Positions 32,785 to 40,922 of a DNA stretch of 64,000 bases are shown piece by piece (positions within the stretch are counted from its first letter, which is position 1; every line of letters begins with the position of its first letter). Location: positions 1 to 64,000 of the forward strand of contig CANDCW010000002.1 in assembly GCA_947383275.1 (NCBI GenBank). The letters are read 5' to 3'. The notes below the pieces were generated by a model. It did not search any database. It was not told the origin of the DNA and was given only the letters and a program-made list of their open reading frames with translations. This stretch comes from an uncultured Bacillota bacterium (GTDB taxonomy: Bacteria; Bacillota; Clostridia; Oscillospirales; Oscillospiraceae). The position numbers were made by a program, and so were the translations under genes.

Positions 32785-33522
32785 ATGTACCAGATTGATA
32801 TTATGACATTATTCCCCGACGTGGTGGGAGATATGCTCTGCGAGTCGGTTTTGGGCCGAGGGCAGGAGCGGGGATACATTCGGGTGGAATGCCACCAGAT
32901 TCGGGACTACACGGTCAACAAGCAGAAGCAGGTGGATGATTACCCCTACGGCGGCGGCCGGGGGGCTGTGATGCAGGCCGATCCCCTGTTCCGCTGCTGG
33001 GAGCATATCTGCCGGGAGGCGGGGGAGCGGGTGCACACCATCTATATGTCCCCGGCGGGGAAGACCTTTAGCCAGTCCGACGCCCGGCGGCTGAGGGACG
33101 ATTACCAGCGGCTGATTCTGGTTTGCGGCCACTACGAGGGGATTGACGAGCGTTTTATTGAGGAGTGCGTGGACGAGGAAATTTCCCTGGGGGACTTCGT
33201 GATGACGGGCGGGGAGATCCCTGCCATGGCGGTGGCGGACGCTGTGTGCCGCCTGGTACCCGGGGTGCTGTCTGATCCCTCCTGTTACGAGAATGAGAGC
33301 CACTGGAACGGGATGCTGGAGGCCCCCCAGTACTCCCGGCCGGAGGTGTGGCATGGCCGGGCGGTACCGTCTGTCCTGCTGTCAGGCAACCACGCCAAGG
33401 TGGACCGGTGGCGGCGGAAAATGTCCATTTTGCGCACCCGCCGGCGCCGCCCGGACTTGTACGAAAAGCTGGATTTGTCCTCCAGGGAGGACCAGAAGCT
33501 GCTGGAGGAGCTGGAGGAGTAA
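32785..33522 (+). CDS. trmD: tRNA (guanine-37 N1)-methyltransferase
   Basis: A 245-residue SPOUT-class enzyme that methylates G37 next to the anticodon using S-adenosylmethionine, which prevents frameshifting. It opens MYQIDIMTLFPDVV. The trefoil-knot cofactor site is visible as VCGHYEGIDERF and SLGDFVMTGGEIPAM. The conserved PQYSRPEVW lies near the C-terminus. The ATG at 32785 is used because it gives the family N-terminus and lies downstream of a clear promoter. In many Firmicutes trmD is in the rpsP-rimM-rplS operon; here it stands alone, with degV behind its own promoter downstream. Confidence 0.97.
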   Translation: MYQIDIMTLFPDVVGDMLCESVLGRGQERGYIRVECHQIRDYTVNKQKQVDDYPYGGGRGAVMQADPLFRCWEHICREAGERVHTIYMSPAGKTFSQSDARRLRDDYQRLILVCGHYEGIDERFIEECVDEEISLGDFVMTGGEIPAMAVADAVCRLVPGVLSDPSCYENESHWNGMLEAPQYSRPEVWHGRAVPSVLLSGNHAKVDRWRRKMSILRTRRRRPDLYEKLDLSSREDQKLLEELEE

Positions 33523-33556
33523 TAGGCGGCGCTTGTGATATTTTCTACAAACCCTC

Positions 33557-33585
33557 TTTACATCGCCCCAAAGGTATGGTAAACT
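33557..33585 (+). promoter_or_regulatory. Promoter of the degV gene
   Basis: TTTACA (33557-33562), 17-base spacer, TAAACT (33580-33585), 46 bases before the ATG. Confidence 0.65.
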
Positions 33586-33631
33586 GATTGATACGATCTA
33601 ATTTAAAATACCATGTCTGGAGTTGGAGCAT

Positions 33632-34465
33632 ATGAGTTTTAAAATTGTAGTGGACAGCTGCTGCGACTTAACCCCCGCAATGCTGAAGGATCCCGTGTTT
33701 GTGAAGGTTCCCCTGACCATCCGGTCCAACGGCAGTACCTTCATAGACGATGAGACCTTCGACCAGGCTGATCTGCTGTGGGCCATGCGCCAGAGCGAGG
33801 ACGCCCCCTCCACCTCCTGTCCCTCTCCACAGGCCTATTTGGACGCATATCGAGGTGCGGACGATGTGTATGTGGTAACCCTGTCCGCCCTGCTCAGCGG
33901 CTCCCATAACAGCGCCGAACAGGCCCGCCTTCTGCTGGAAGAGGAGGAGCCGGAGGCCAACGTCCATGTGTTCAATTCCTGCTCCGCCGCAGCCGGAGAG
34001 CTGCTGGTGGCTATGGCGATCCATCGGCTGGCCGCAGCTGGAATGCCCTTCAAGCGTGTGGTTACTGAGGTAGAACAGTTTATTTACCAGATGCAGACCA
34101 TGTTCGTACTGGAATCACTGGAAAACCTGCGCAAAAACGGGCGGCTTACCAAGCTTCAGGCGGTGATTACCGGAGCGCTGAAAATCAAGCTGTTCATGGG
34201 CGCCACCCCAGAGGGGGAAATCTGCAAGCTGGGCCAGGCGCTCACCATCAAGCAGGCCCTGACCAAGATGGTGGATAAAATCGCCGCCGACGCCGCCCAT
34301 GTGGGCCGCACCCTGGCCATCTGCCACTGCAACTGCCTGGAGCGGGCGTTCCAGGTAAAGGCGATGGTGGAAGCCAAGTGTAAATTTGCTCATATTGTCA
34401 TAACCGAGGCGGGGGGCATTACCAGCGTCTACGCCTACGATGGCGGAATTGTGATCGCCTATTGA
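33632..34465 (+). CDS. DegV family fatty-acid-binding protein
   Basis: A 277-residue DegV-family protein; family members bind a fatty acid and act as FakB subunits that present it to the fatty acid kinase FakA. It opens FKIVVDSCCDLTP, and SALLSGSHNSAEQA and the ESLENLRKNGRLTK block are typical. No fakA is nearby. ATG 33632 is preferred; an in-frame TTG three codons earlier is part of the likely ribosome site region. It is followed by a hairpin terminator that overlaps the promoter of the next gene. Confidence 0.93.
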   Translation: MSFKIVVDSCCDLTPAMLKDPVFVKVPLTIRSNGSTFIDDETFDQADLLWAMRQSEDAPSTSCPSPQAYLDAYRGADDVYVVTLSALLSGSHNSAEQARLLLEEEEPEANVHVFNSCSAAAGELLVAMAIHRLAAAGMPFKRVVTEVEQFIYQMQTMFVLESLENLRKNGRLTKLQAVITGALKIKLFMGATPEGEICKLGQALTIKQALTKMVDKIAADAAHVGRTLAICHCNCLERAFQVKAMVEAKCKFAHIVITEAGGITSVYAYDGGIVIAY

Positions 34466-34491
34466 CAAAATTCCCTATTTGCGTCCATAAT
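34462..34491 (+). promoter_or_regulatory. Promoter of the HD-domain gene, overlapping the degV stop and terminator
   Basis: TTGACA (34462-34467) overlaps the degV TGA stop; after 18 bases comes CATAAT (34486-34491), which overlaps the left arm of the terminator hairpin. Confidence 0.6.
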
Positions 34492-34520
34492 GAGGGGATG
34501 GGTTAACCATCCCCTCATTA
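34488..34520 (+). terminator. Hairpin after degV, in front of the HD-domain gene
   Basis: Inverted repeat TAATGAGGGGATGG / CCATCCCCTCATTA (34488-34501, 34507-34520), followed by an AT-rich TATATTAT. It can terminate degV read-through. Transcripts starting from the overlapping promoter would lack most of the left arm. Confidence 0.7.
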
Positions 34521-34542
34521 TATATTATCAGGAGGAATTGGT

Positions 34543-35124
34543 ATGTCTATGAGCCGTGAGCAGGCGTGGAGCCTGCTGACAAAATACAATCAGGAACCCT
34601 TTCATCTGCGCCACGCCATTACAGTGGAACACGTTATGGGGTGGTACGCCCAGGAGCTGGGTTATGGGGACGAGGCCGGGTTCTGGTCTGTGGTGGGGCT
34701 GCTCCACGACCTGGACTTTGAGATGTGGCCTGAGGAACACTGCACCAAGTCCCAGGAGCTAATGAAGCAGGCCGGGGTGGAAGAGTCCATCATTCGAGCC
34801 ACAGCCAGCCACGGCTGGGGGCTGCGGGTGGATATCAAACCGGAACACGAGATGGAGAAGGTCCTTTATGCCAGCGATGAGCTCACCGGCCTGATCGGGG
34901 CGGCGGCGCTTATGAGGCCCTCCAAGAGTGTGGCGGATATGGAGCTGAAATCCCTGAAAAAGAAGTTTAAAGACAAGAAATTTGCCGCCGGTTGTTCCCG
35001 GGATGTCATTGCCAATGGTGCGCAGCTGTTGGGCTGGGAACTGGACAAGCTGCTGGACATGACGCTCAAGGCAATGCAGGCCGAGGAGGAGTCCATTGAG
35101 GAGGCCGTGGCGGCTTTAGAGTAA
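34543..35124 (+). CDS. HD-domain hydrolase
   Basis: A 193-residue HD-superfamily protein, probably a metal-dependent phosphohydrolase. Metal ligands are seen as the His of FHLRHAITVEHVM, the HD pair of LLHDLDFE and the His of ATASHGWG with the nearby DELTGL aspartate. The substrate is unknown; such small HD proteins are often nucleotide phosphohydrolases. The ATG at 34543 has AGGAGG eight bases upstream. It is followed by the LytTR operator region, so it is the end of its own transcript. Confidence 0.9.
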   Translation: MSMSREQAWSLLTKYNQEPFHLRHAITVEHVMGWYAQELGYGDEAGFWSVVGLLHDLDFEMWPEEHCTKSQELMKQAGVEESIIRATASHGWGLRVDIKPEHEMEKVLYASDELTGLIGAAALMRPSKSVADMELKSLKKKFKDKKFAAGCSRDVIANGAQLLGWELDKLLDMTLKAMQAEEESIEEAVAALE

Positions 35125-35128
35125 CAGG

Positions 35129-35161
35129 ACCGATTATCCCGGAAAAATGACCAGCTATCCC
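35129..35161 (+). promoter_or_regulatory. Direct-repeat operator for the LytTR regulator
   Basis: Two 12-base direct repeats, ACCGATTATCCC (35129-35140) and ACCAGCTATCCC (35150-35161), are set exactly 21 bp apart, two helical turns. This matches how LytTR proteins bind paired direct repeats. The second copy ends seven bases before the -35 element of the lytTR promoter. Confidence 0.65.
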
Positions 35162-35168
35162 AAACCGC

Positions 35169-35198
35169 TGGACAGGGGCAGGGGAGCGGGGCTATACT
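35169..35198 (+). promoter_or_regulatory. Promoter of the LytTR/DUF3021 operon
   Basis: TGGACA (35169-35174), 18-base spacer, TATACT (35193-35198), directly downstream of the direct repeats. Confidence 0.6.
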
Positions 35199-35223
35199 GT
35201 GGCCAAGAGAGGGGGAGGCGCCT

Positions 35224-35691
35224 ATGGAGGTGGAGGTCAAGCTGGAACAGGGCCGCCAGGAACCCAAAGTGGTCATTCTGGCTGGGGAGGACAGCCCCGA
35301 GCTGCGCCATTTGGCGGACAGCCTGTCTAAACTGGCACTGGGCCCCATCCTGGTAAGCCGGGGAGAGGAGAAGCTGCTGCTGCCTCAGGGGGATTTCCTC
35401 CGGTTCTACGCCGACGGCAAGGGGGTGTCCGGCCAGACGGCAGGGGATATCTATGCTGTCCGTCTGCGGCTGTATGAGCTGGAAGAGAAGCTGGATTCCA
35501 CCCGGTTTGTCCGTATCTCCAACAGTGAGATTGTCAATCTGAGCCGGGTAACGGCGGTGGATTTGTCCCTGGCGGGCACCATCTGCATGACCTTGGACGG
35601 GACGGTGCGGGCCTACGTGTCCCGGCGGCATGTGAAACGGATCAGGGAAACCCTGAGGTCGGGGAGGAGGATTGACCATGAAACAGATTAG
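35224..35691 (+). CDS. LytTR-domain transcriptional regulator
   Basis: A 155-residue DNA-binding protein without a receiver domain. The N-terminal 50 residues are short and not recognised. A LytTR domain spans about 50-147, with IYAVRLRLYELEEKL, FVRISNSEIVNLSRV and the late YVSRRHVKRIRETL all typical. The ATG at 35224 has GGGGGAGG upstream. The gene overlaps the following DUF3021 membrane gene by 14 bases. Stand-alone LytTR regulators paired with a membrane protein are known as LytTR regulatory systems, in which the membrane partner usually restrains the regulator; applying that here is inference. The direct repeats upstream suggest autoregulation. Confidence 0.92.
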   Translation: MEVEVKLEQGRQEPKVVILAGEDSPELRHLADSLSKLALGPILVSRGEEKLLLPQGDFLRFYADGKGVSGQTAGDIYAVRLRLYELEEKLDSTRFVRISNSEIVNLSRVTAVDLSLAGTICMTLDGTVRAYVSRRHVKRIRETLRSGRRIDHETD

Positions 35692-36442
35692 ATGGGACTG
35701 GATCATGCGTATTTTGGCGGGCGGCTTGTTAGGACTGGGATTCAGCGTGGTTCTGGTGTCCTATATCGTCGGGGCGCGGGGACCGTCGCCGGCGACATGC
35801 CTGCTGTGTACCGCTCTGGGGGCGGCGGTGGGGACGGCAACGCTTCCCTTTGCCGATAACGGCAGATCCCTGCTGCTGTGCTCAGCGGCTCATTTTGGGA
35901 TTACCGCTGTGCTGTTTACGCTGCTGACGGCCCAGTTAGGGGCGCGAGGCGTGGAGCTGCTGGCCTGGCTGGTCATTCTGACGCTGGCGTACGCGGTTAT
36001 TTGGCTGGGACGGTGGGTTGGCTGGTATGTGGAGGTGATGCAGCTGCGCACCCTGCTTGGGCTGGCCCCTGGGCCGTCGCCGCTGAAGTGGCGGGAGACG
36101 CTGCCCCATCTGGGCTTTGCCCTGCTGCTGTGCGGCGTGCTGCCGCTGCTGCTGCGGTGGGCGGACCACGCCGTGTCGGCGGATGTGCCCGTCCTGTCCG
36201 GGCTGCTGCTGCCCTATGTGCTGCTGCCGGTGGCGGGATTCTCCTCCGGGCTGTCTCTGGGCAAACGGCAGGGGGTGTGCCTGCTTTATCCCGCAGCCTG
36301 TTTTCTCTGCTATCTGCCCATGGTGTTTCTGCTGTTCAACAGCAGCGCCATGTTCCACTGCTTTATGGTGGCCGTCCCCGCCCTGGCAGGCAATGTGATG
36401 GGCTGGATGTACCGCCGGGCAGTGCCAAAAAAAGAAACATAA
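35678..36442 (+). CDS. DUF3021-type membrane protein paired with LytTR regulator
   Basis: A 254-residue polytopic membrane protein with about seven hydrophobic segments. The family DUF3021 is typically encoded next to a LytTR regulator, as here. Most members are about 130-150 residues with four helices; this one is longer because of a C-terminal half with three more helices (residues about 145-250), possibly a duplication or extra domain. The start ATG 35678 follows GGGGAGGAGG with an eight-base gap and lies inside the end of the lytTR gene, so the two are translationally coupled. It likely modulates the regulator. A strong terminator follows. Confidence 0.85.
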   Translation: MKQIRWDWIMRILAGGLLGLGFSVVLVSYIVGARGPSPATCLLCTALGAAVGTATLPFADNGRSLLLCSAAHFGITAVLFTLLTAQLGARGVELLAWLVILTLAYAVIWLGRWVGWYVEVMQLRTLLGLAPGPSPLKWRETLPHLGFALLLCGVLPLLLRWADHAVSADVPVLSGLLLPYVLLPVAGFSSGLSLGKRQGVCLLYPAACFLCYLPMVFLLFNSSAMFHCFMVAVPALAGNVMGWMYRRAVPKKET

Positions 36443-36450
36443 TAGAGCGG

Positions 36451-36478
36451 GGGCCCCGCCAGCTGGCGGGGCCCTTTT
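36451..36478 (+). terminator. Terminator of the LytTR/DUF3021 operon
   Basis: A perfect 24-base palindrome (36451-36474, arms GGGCCCCGCCAG / CTGGCGGGGCCC) followed by TTTT. It separates the plus-strand operon from the convergent ABC exporter. Confidence 0.85.
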
Positions 36479-36481
36479 GTG

Positions 36482-38548
36482 TCAGGACAGCTGGAACTGT
36501 CCGGTATAGAGCCGGTAGTACCGGCCTTTTTCCTCCATAAGCCCTTGATGGCTGCCTTTTTCCTCAATTTCTCCGTGCTCAATGACTACAATGCAGTTGG
36601 AGTTGCGCACGGTGGACAGGCGGTGGGCGATAACGAACACCGTCCGGCCCTCCATAAGCGCGTCCATGCCCTTTTGAATCAGAGCCTCAGTCCGGGTGTC
36701 AATGGAGGAGGTGGCTTCGTCCAGGATCATTACCGGCGGATCGGCTACTGCGGCCCGGGCAATGGCCAGCAGCTGCCGCTGGCCCTGGGATAGGTTTGCC
36801 CCGTCGCCGGTAACCATGGTCTGGTAGCCCTCGGGCAGGCGGCGGATGAAGGAGTGGGCGTTGGCGCTTCTGGCTGCGGTGATGCACTCCTCATCGGTGG
36901 CGTCCAGTCGGCCATAGCGGATGTTGTCCATGATGGTGCCGGTAAACAGGTGGGTATCCTGGAGCACTGCCCCCAGGGACCGGCGCAGGTCGTCCTTGCG
37001 GATGGCCTTCACGTCGATGCCATCGTAGGTGATAATGCCCCCCTCGATCTCATAAAAACGATTAATCAGGTTTGTGATGGTGGTTTTCCCCGCGCCGGTG
37101 GAGCCAACAAAGGCGATCTTCTGGCCTGGATCAGCGTAGACGGACACATCCTTCAAGATCCGCTTGCCGGGGACATAGGAGAAGTCCACGTGGCTGAACC
37201 GCACTGCGCCCCGCAGCTCGGTTAGGTAAAAGTCCTCGCCGGGAACGTTTCGCACTGTGCCCCGGATAAGATGAAGGGACATCTGCCCGTCAGGGCCAGG
37301 GTACTTCCAGGCCCAGCCGTGGCTGGCCAGCATAGCCGGGTCGGGGACGGACTCCGGGTCGGTGATTTCGGTCAGGGCCTCGTCTTTGCCAACAAAGACG
37401 GGAACCAGCTCCATGCCGTTGCCCCGGGGAGTTTTCCAAGCCCAGGTGCGGGGGTGCCCGTCGCCGGTAAAGAGGGAGAGGGTGCCGTTGGCGTCTTTCT
37501 CCGCGGCCACCAGGGTGACAGAGCCCTTGTTTTCCTCGGCGGCGGTGTCCATCACTTCGAAAATGCGCTCCGCTCCCGCCATTGCGGACAGCAGGGTGGT
37601 CATCTGCTGGGAGATCTGGTTCAGCGGCTGGCCAACCTGTTTGGAGTAGTTGAGGTAGGTGGCCAGCCCGCCCAGGTCAAAGCCCTGGAGGACGGAGAGC
37701 AGCCCGCCAAAGGCAGCGGTGAGGGCGTAGCTGACGTTCATCAGGTTGCCCGCCATAGGCATAATCATGGTGGAATAGAAGTTGGCCTGTTGGGCGGCGT
37801 CCCGGTAGGCGTTGTTCAAGTTACGGAATTTTTCCTTGGCCTGCGCCTCGTGGGTGAAAGCTTTGACCACCTTCAGGCCCTCGATGACCTCCTGAATCTC
37901 GCCGTTGACGGCGCCCAGGGCCTTTTGCTGCTTCTGGTAGAACCGGCGGCTGCGGCCGCCCATTTTTTTAAAGAGAGTCATGGTCAGCGCCAGGACTGCC
38001 AGGGTGACGAAAAACAGCTGCCAATTGATGAACAGCATCAGCGCCACCAGCCCCACAAACATCAGACAGCTGGACAGCAGGGAGACCACGCTTTGCTGGA
38101 GGGCCATCTGCACATTGTCGGCGTCGTTGGTGAAGCGGCTCATGAGCTCGCCGTGGGGGTGCCGGTCAAAGTAGGAGAGGGGCAGCTTTTGCAGGCTGTC
38201 GAACAGATCCTTGCGCAGCCGGTTAACGCCCTTCTCCGCCAGCCGGACCATGGCTGCGGACTGGCAGTAGGTTGCCAAACAGCCCAAAAGGTAGACGCCG
38301 GCCAGCTTCAGAATGGATAGGGCCAGCCCGGCAAAGTCAGTACAGCCGGACCAGATAAAATTGTTAATGATGGGCCGCATCATGTACGATCCACCCAGAT
38401 TGGTTGCCACCGATGCCAGCAGGCACAGCAGTACGAAGATCAGGGGCAGCTTACTGCGGGTGAGATAGCCCACCAGCCGCATCGCGGTTTTTTTCATGTT
38501 TTTGGGCTTTACCGGCCCGGTACGAAAGGCTTGATTGTGTCCTGGCAT
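36482..38548 (-). CDS. ABC exporter subunit with duplicated insert between membrane and ATPase domains
   Basis: A 688-residue half-transporter, partner of the next gene. The six-helix membrane domain covers about 25-330; the ATPase domain covers 445-688. Walker A is GSTGAGKTT (482-490), the signature is LSQGQ (586-590, degenerate at the third position), and Walker B is VMILDE with a catalytic Glu. Between the two domains lie about 110 residues (335-444), where about 20 is usual. The segment contains two similar copies of an aromatic motif, TWAWKTPRGNG (near 368) and GWAWKYPGPDG (near 411). A single WAWKHP-type motif is recalled from related clostridial exporters; the duplication is the unusual part. 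ATG 38548 shares one base with the TAA stop of the partner. Likely a multidrug exporter under MarR control. Confidence 0.93.
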   Translation of the reverse strand: MPGHNQAFRTGPVKPKNMKKTAMRLVGYLTRSKLPLIFVLLCLLASVATNLGGSYMMRPIINNFIWSGCTDFAGLALSILKLAGVYLLGCLATYCQSAAMVRLAEKGVNRLRKDLFDSLQKLPLSYFDRHPHGELMSRFTNDADNVQMALQQSVVSLLSSCLMFVGLVALMLFINWQLFFVTLAVLALTMTLFKKMGGRSRRFYQKQQKALGAVNGEIQEVIEGLKVVKAFTHEAQAKEKFRNLNNAYRDAAQQANFYSTMIMPMAGNLMNVSYALTAAFGGLLSVLQGFDLGGLATYLNYSKQVGQPLNQISQQMTTLLSAMAGAERIFEVMDTAAEENKGSVTLVAAEKDANGTLSLFTGDGHPRTWAWKTPRGNGMELVPVFVGKDEALTEITDPESVPDPAMLASHGWAWKYPGPDGQMSLHLIRGTVRNVPGEDFYLTELRGAVRFSHVDFSYVPGKRILKDVSVYADPGQKIAFVGSTGAGKTTITNLINRFYEIEGGIITYDGIDVKAIRKDDLRRSLGAVLQDTHLFTGTIMDNIRYGRLDATDEECITAARSANAHSFIRRLPEGYQTMVTGDGANLSQGQRQLLAIARAAVADPPVMILDEATSSIDTRTEALIQKGMDALMEGRTVFVIAHRLSTVRNSNCIVVIEHGEIEEKGSHQGLMEEKGRYYRLYTGQFQLS

Positions 38549-40281
38549 TATCCGCCCACCCCCTCTTTCTGAGACTGGTAAATTTCCTGGTATATTTTGT
38601 TATGGGCCAGCAGGTCGCCATGAGTCCCCCGGCCCGCAATGTGGTCGTCGTCCAAAATAAGAATCTCGTCAGCATACTGTACCGAGGAGATGCGCTGGGC
38701 GATGATAATGACGGTGGTGTCCTTGAGGTTTTTATGGAAGGACGCCCGGATAGCGGCCTCAGTGGCGGAATCTACAGCGGAGGTGGAATCGTCCAGAATG
38801 AGAATGGCCGGCTTGCGGAGCATGGCCCGGGCGATGCACAGCCGCTGCTTCTGTCCGCCGGAGACATTGGTGCCGCCTTGGGTGAGCAGGGTGTCGAAGC
38901 CGTTGGGCAGGCCCATGATAAAGTCGTAAGCCTGGGCGTCCCGCGCGGCCTGGATCATCTCCTCTTCCGTGGCGTCAGGCCGTCCCCACAGCAAATTCTC
39001 ACGAATGGTGCCGGTGAACAGCACATTGGTCTGTAGCACCATGCCGATGCGGGAGCGCAGCGCCTCCAGGGGATAGTCCCGAACGTCTACACCGTCCACC
39101 AGGACCGCGCCGCCGGTGACATCGTAGAACCGGGGGATCAGGTTGACCAGGGAGGATTTTCCTGTGCCGGTGCCCCCCACAATGGCCACAAACTGTCCCG
39201 GTTCCACGGAGAAGCTGATGTGGGACAACACGTCGTCTCCGGTACCGCCCACGGCGTACTTAAAAGAGACATCCTGAAATTCCACATGGCCCCTGGGGGC
39301 GGGGAGGGAAGCGGTTTCTGCTCTGTCCTGAACAGAGGGCCGGGCGTCCAGCACCTCGTTGATGCGCCGGGCGCAGGCTTGGGCACGAGAGAGCTGAAGC
39401 AGAGACATCGCTACCATCATCACGCTCATGAGCACCTGCATGATGTAGGACAAAAAGGCGTTCAAGTCCCCCAGCTCAAAGGTGGCGCCCATGACCATCC
39501 GGCCGCCAAAGTAGAGCACAGCTAAAGTGGCGCCGTTCATGCAGAGCATCATGATGGGCATCATCGCAATGACACGCATACCAACGGTGAGGCCGGCAGT
39601 CATCAACTCATCGCTGGAGCGGTTAAATTTTTCCCGCTCGTGGTCCTCCCGGACAAACGCCTTGACCACCCGGATTGCCACCAGATTTTCCTGGAGCACA
39701 TTGTTCAGTCCATCGATCTTCTTCTGCATGACCTCAAAAAGCCTGGAGCAGATCCGCATCAATCCTGCGATTGCCAGAACCATCAGCGGGATGATGACCA
39801 GCAGGACCACGGCCAGCCTGGCGTTGAGGTACAAGCTGACGGCTAGAGCGGCAATGAGCATCACCGGGGCCCGGACCAGCATCCTCAGCCCCATGGCCAG
39901 CATCATGGTCATGGCGTTGACATCGTTGGTCATGCGGGTGATGAGGGAAGCGGAGGAGAAGCGGTCGATGTCGGCGAAGGAAAACTCCTGCACCTTGTCA
40001 AACAGGCACTGGCGCAGGTTACCGCCGAAGCCTTGGCTGGCAAAAGCGGCATATTTGGCCGCCAGCACGCCGCAGGCCATGGAGAGGGCCGACAGCGCCA
40101 GCATCGCCGCCCCCAGCAAGAAGATATAGCCAGTGTCCCCCGAGGGGATGGCCACGTCCACAATCTCCGCCATAACCAGGGGGAGAAGCAGCTCGCAGAT
40201 AACCTCCAGAATGATGAGAACAGGGGATTTTATGGCGTCCTTTTTATAACCCTCCAAATGGGTCAGGAATAGGGAAAGCAA
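38548..40281 (-). CDS. ABC exporter subunit, heterodimer partner with degenerate Walker B
   Basis: A 577-residue half-transporter: six membrane helices (about 15-310) then an ATPase domain (about 340-577). Walker A is GGTGTGKSS, the signature is VSGGQ, and Walker B reads ILILDDST, with Asp in place of the catalytic Glu. Together with the LSQGQ signature of its partner this forms one non-catalytic composite site, as in TM287/288 and BmrCD heterodimers. The other site is complete. Transcribed after the MarR regulator with a 28-base gap, and overlapping its partner. Substrate unknown; drug or metabolite export is likely. Confidence 0.95.
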   Translation of the reverse strand: MLSLFLTHLEGYKKDAIKSPVLIILEVICELLLPLVMAEIVDVAIPSGDTGYIFLLGAAMLALSALSMACGVLAAKYAAFASQGFGGNLRQCLFDKVQEFSFADIDRFSSASLITRMTNDVNAMTMMLAMGLRMLVRAPVMLIAALAVSLYLNARLAVVLLVIIPLMVLAIAGLMRICSRLFEVMQKKIDGLNNVLQENLVAIRVVKAFVREDHEREKFNRSSDELMTAGLTVGMRVIAMMPIMMLCMNGATLAVLYFGGRMVMGATFELGDLNAFLSYIMQVLMSVMMVAMSLLQLSRAQACARRINEVLDARPSVQDRAETASLPAPRGHVEFQDVSFKYAVGGTGDDVLSHISFSVEPGQFVAIVGGTGTGKSSLVNLIPRFYDVTGGAVLVDGVDVRDYPLEALRSRIGMVLQTNVLFTGTIRENLLWGRPDATEEEMIQAARDAQAYDFIMGLPNGFDTLLTQGGTNVSGGQKQRLCIARAMLRKPAILILDDSTSAVDSATEAAIRASFHKNLKDTTVIIIAQRISSVQYADEILILDDDHIAGRGTHGDLLAHNKIYQEIYQSQKEGVGG

Positions 40282-40309
40282 GGTAAGATCACTCCTTTTT
40301 GTTGGAATT

Positions 40310-40756
40310 TCAGGTGGTGAGGTTGTTCAGCATTTTCCTCATAAATTCCATCAGCTGATTGTACTCCTCTTCTGTAAAACCGGCCATCATCCGGGCGGAC
40401 ACCCGCTGAAAGACGGCCCGGCAGCCCTCCACCGCGCCGGTTCCCTTTTCGGTGAGCAGCACCCGGTTGCGCCGGGCATCCTTCTGCCAGGGCTCCCGGC
40501 GGATATAGCCGTCCCGCTCCAGGCACTTGAGGGAATTGGCAATGGCGGCGGGGGAGACGTGGAGCAGGTCGGCAAGCTCCCGCTGAGCCTGACATTGCCC
40601 CTCCGGGCCCTCCTCTGCGGACTGGAGAATAGATACCAGCATAGGGTGGCCGACCTCGCCCAGCCCGGCGGCGTTCAGCTCCGCTTGAATGGCGGCACGA
40701 TGGGCCTGGTTAAATTGACGGGACAGCAGATCCATCTCGTGAAAAGCGTCTTTCAC
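40310..40756 (-). CDS. MarR family transcriptional regulator
   Basis: A 148-residue winged-helix repressor, first gene of the exporter operon. The recognition region is ELADLLHVSPAAIANSLKCLERDGYI and the wing is DARRNRVLLTEKG. Its start is GTG 40756, eight bases after AAAGGAGG. An inverted repeat AGTTAA/TTAACT just downstream of the promoter is the likely operator, so it probably represses itself and the two ABC genes until a ligand binds. Confidence 0.94.
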   Translation of the reverse strand: MKDAFHEMDLLSRQFNQAHRAAIQAELNAAGLGEVGHPMLVSILQSAEEGPEGQCQAQRELADLLHVSPAAIANSLKCLERDGYIRREPWQKDARRNRVLLTEKGTGAVEGCRAVFQRVSARMMAGFTEEEYNQLMEFMRKMLNNLTT

Positions 40757-40780
40757 GAGGAAAACCTCCTTTCAAAAATT

Positions 40781-40803
40781 AGTTAACCCATTAATGATTA
40801 ACT
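40781..40803 (-). promoter_or_regulatory. Likely MarR operator
   Basis: Perfect inverted repeat AGTTAA (40781-40786) and TTAACT (40798-40803), 11 bases apart, between the promoter and the marR start codon. Centre-to-centre spacing and dyad form suit a MarR dimer. Confidence 0.6.
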
Positions 40804-40811
40804 TGTTGATT

Positions 40812-40839
40812 ATTTTACTCGGGCGGGAAATATTGTCAA
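40812..40839 (-). promoter_or_regulatory. Promoter of the marR-ABC operon
   Basis: On the minus strand TTGACA (40839-40834), 16-base spacer, TAAAAT (40817-40812). The operator lies in the first bases of the transcript. Confidence 0.7.
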
Positions 40840-40922
40840 GCGCTTTTGGCAAGGTTCAAAAAATGTTTACAGATAGAGCCCTTGACGCGGTCCGCAGAAA
40901 AACTCCCGAAAGGAACACGGGC

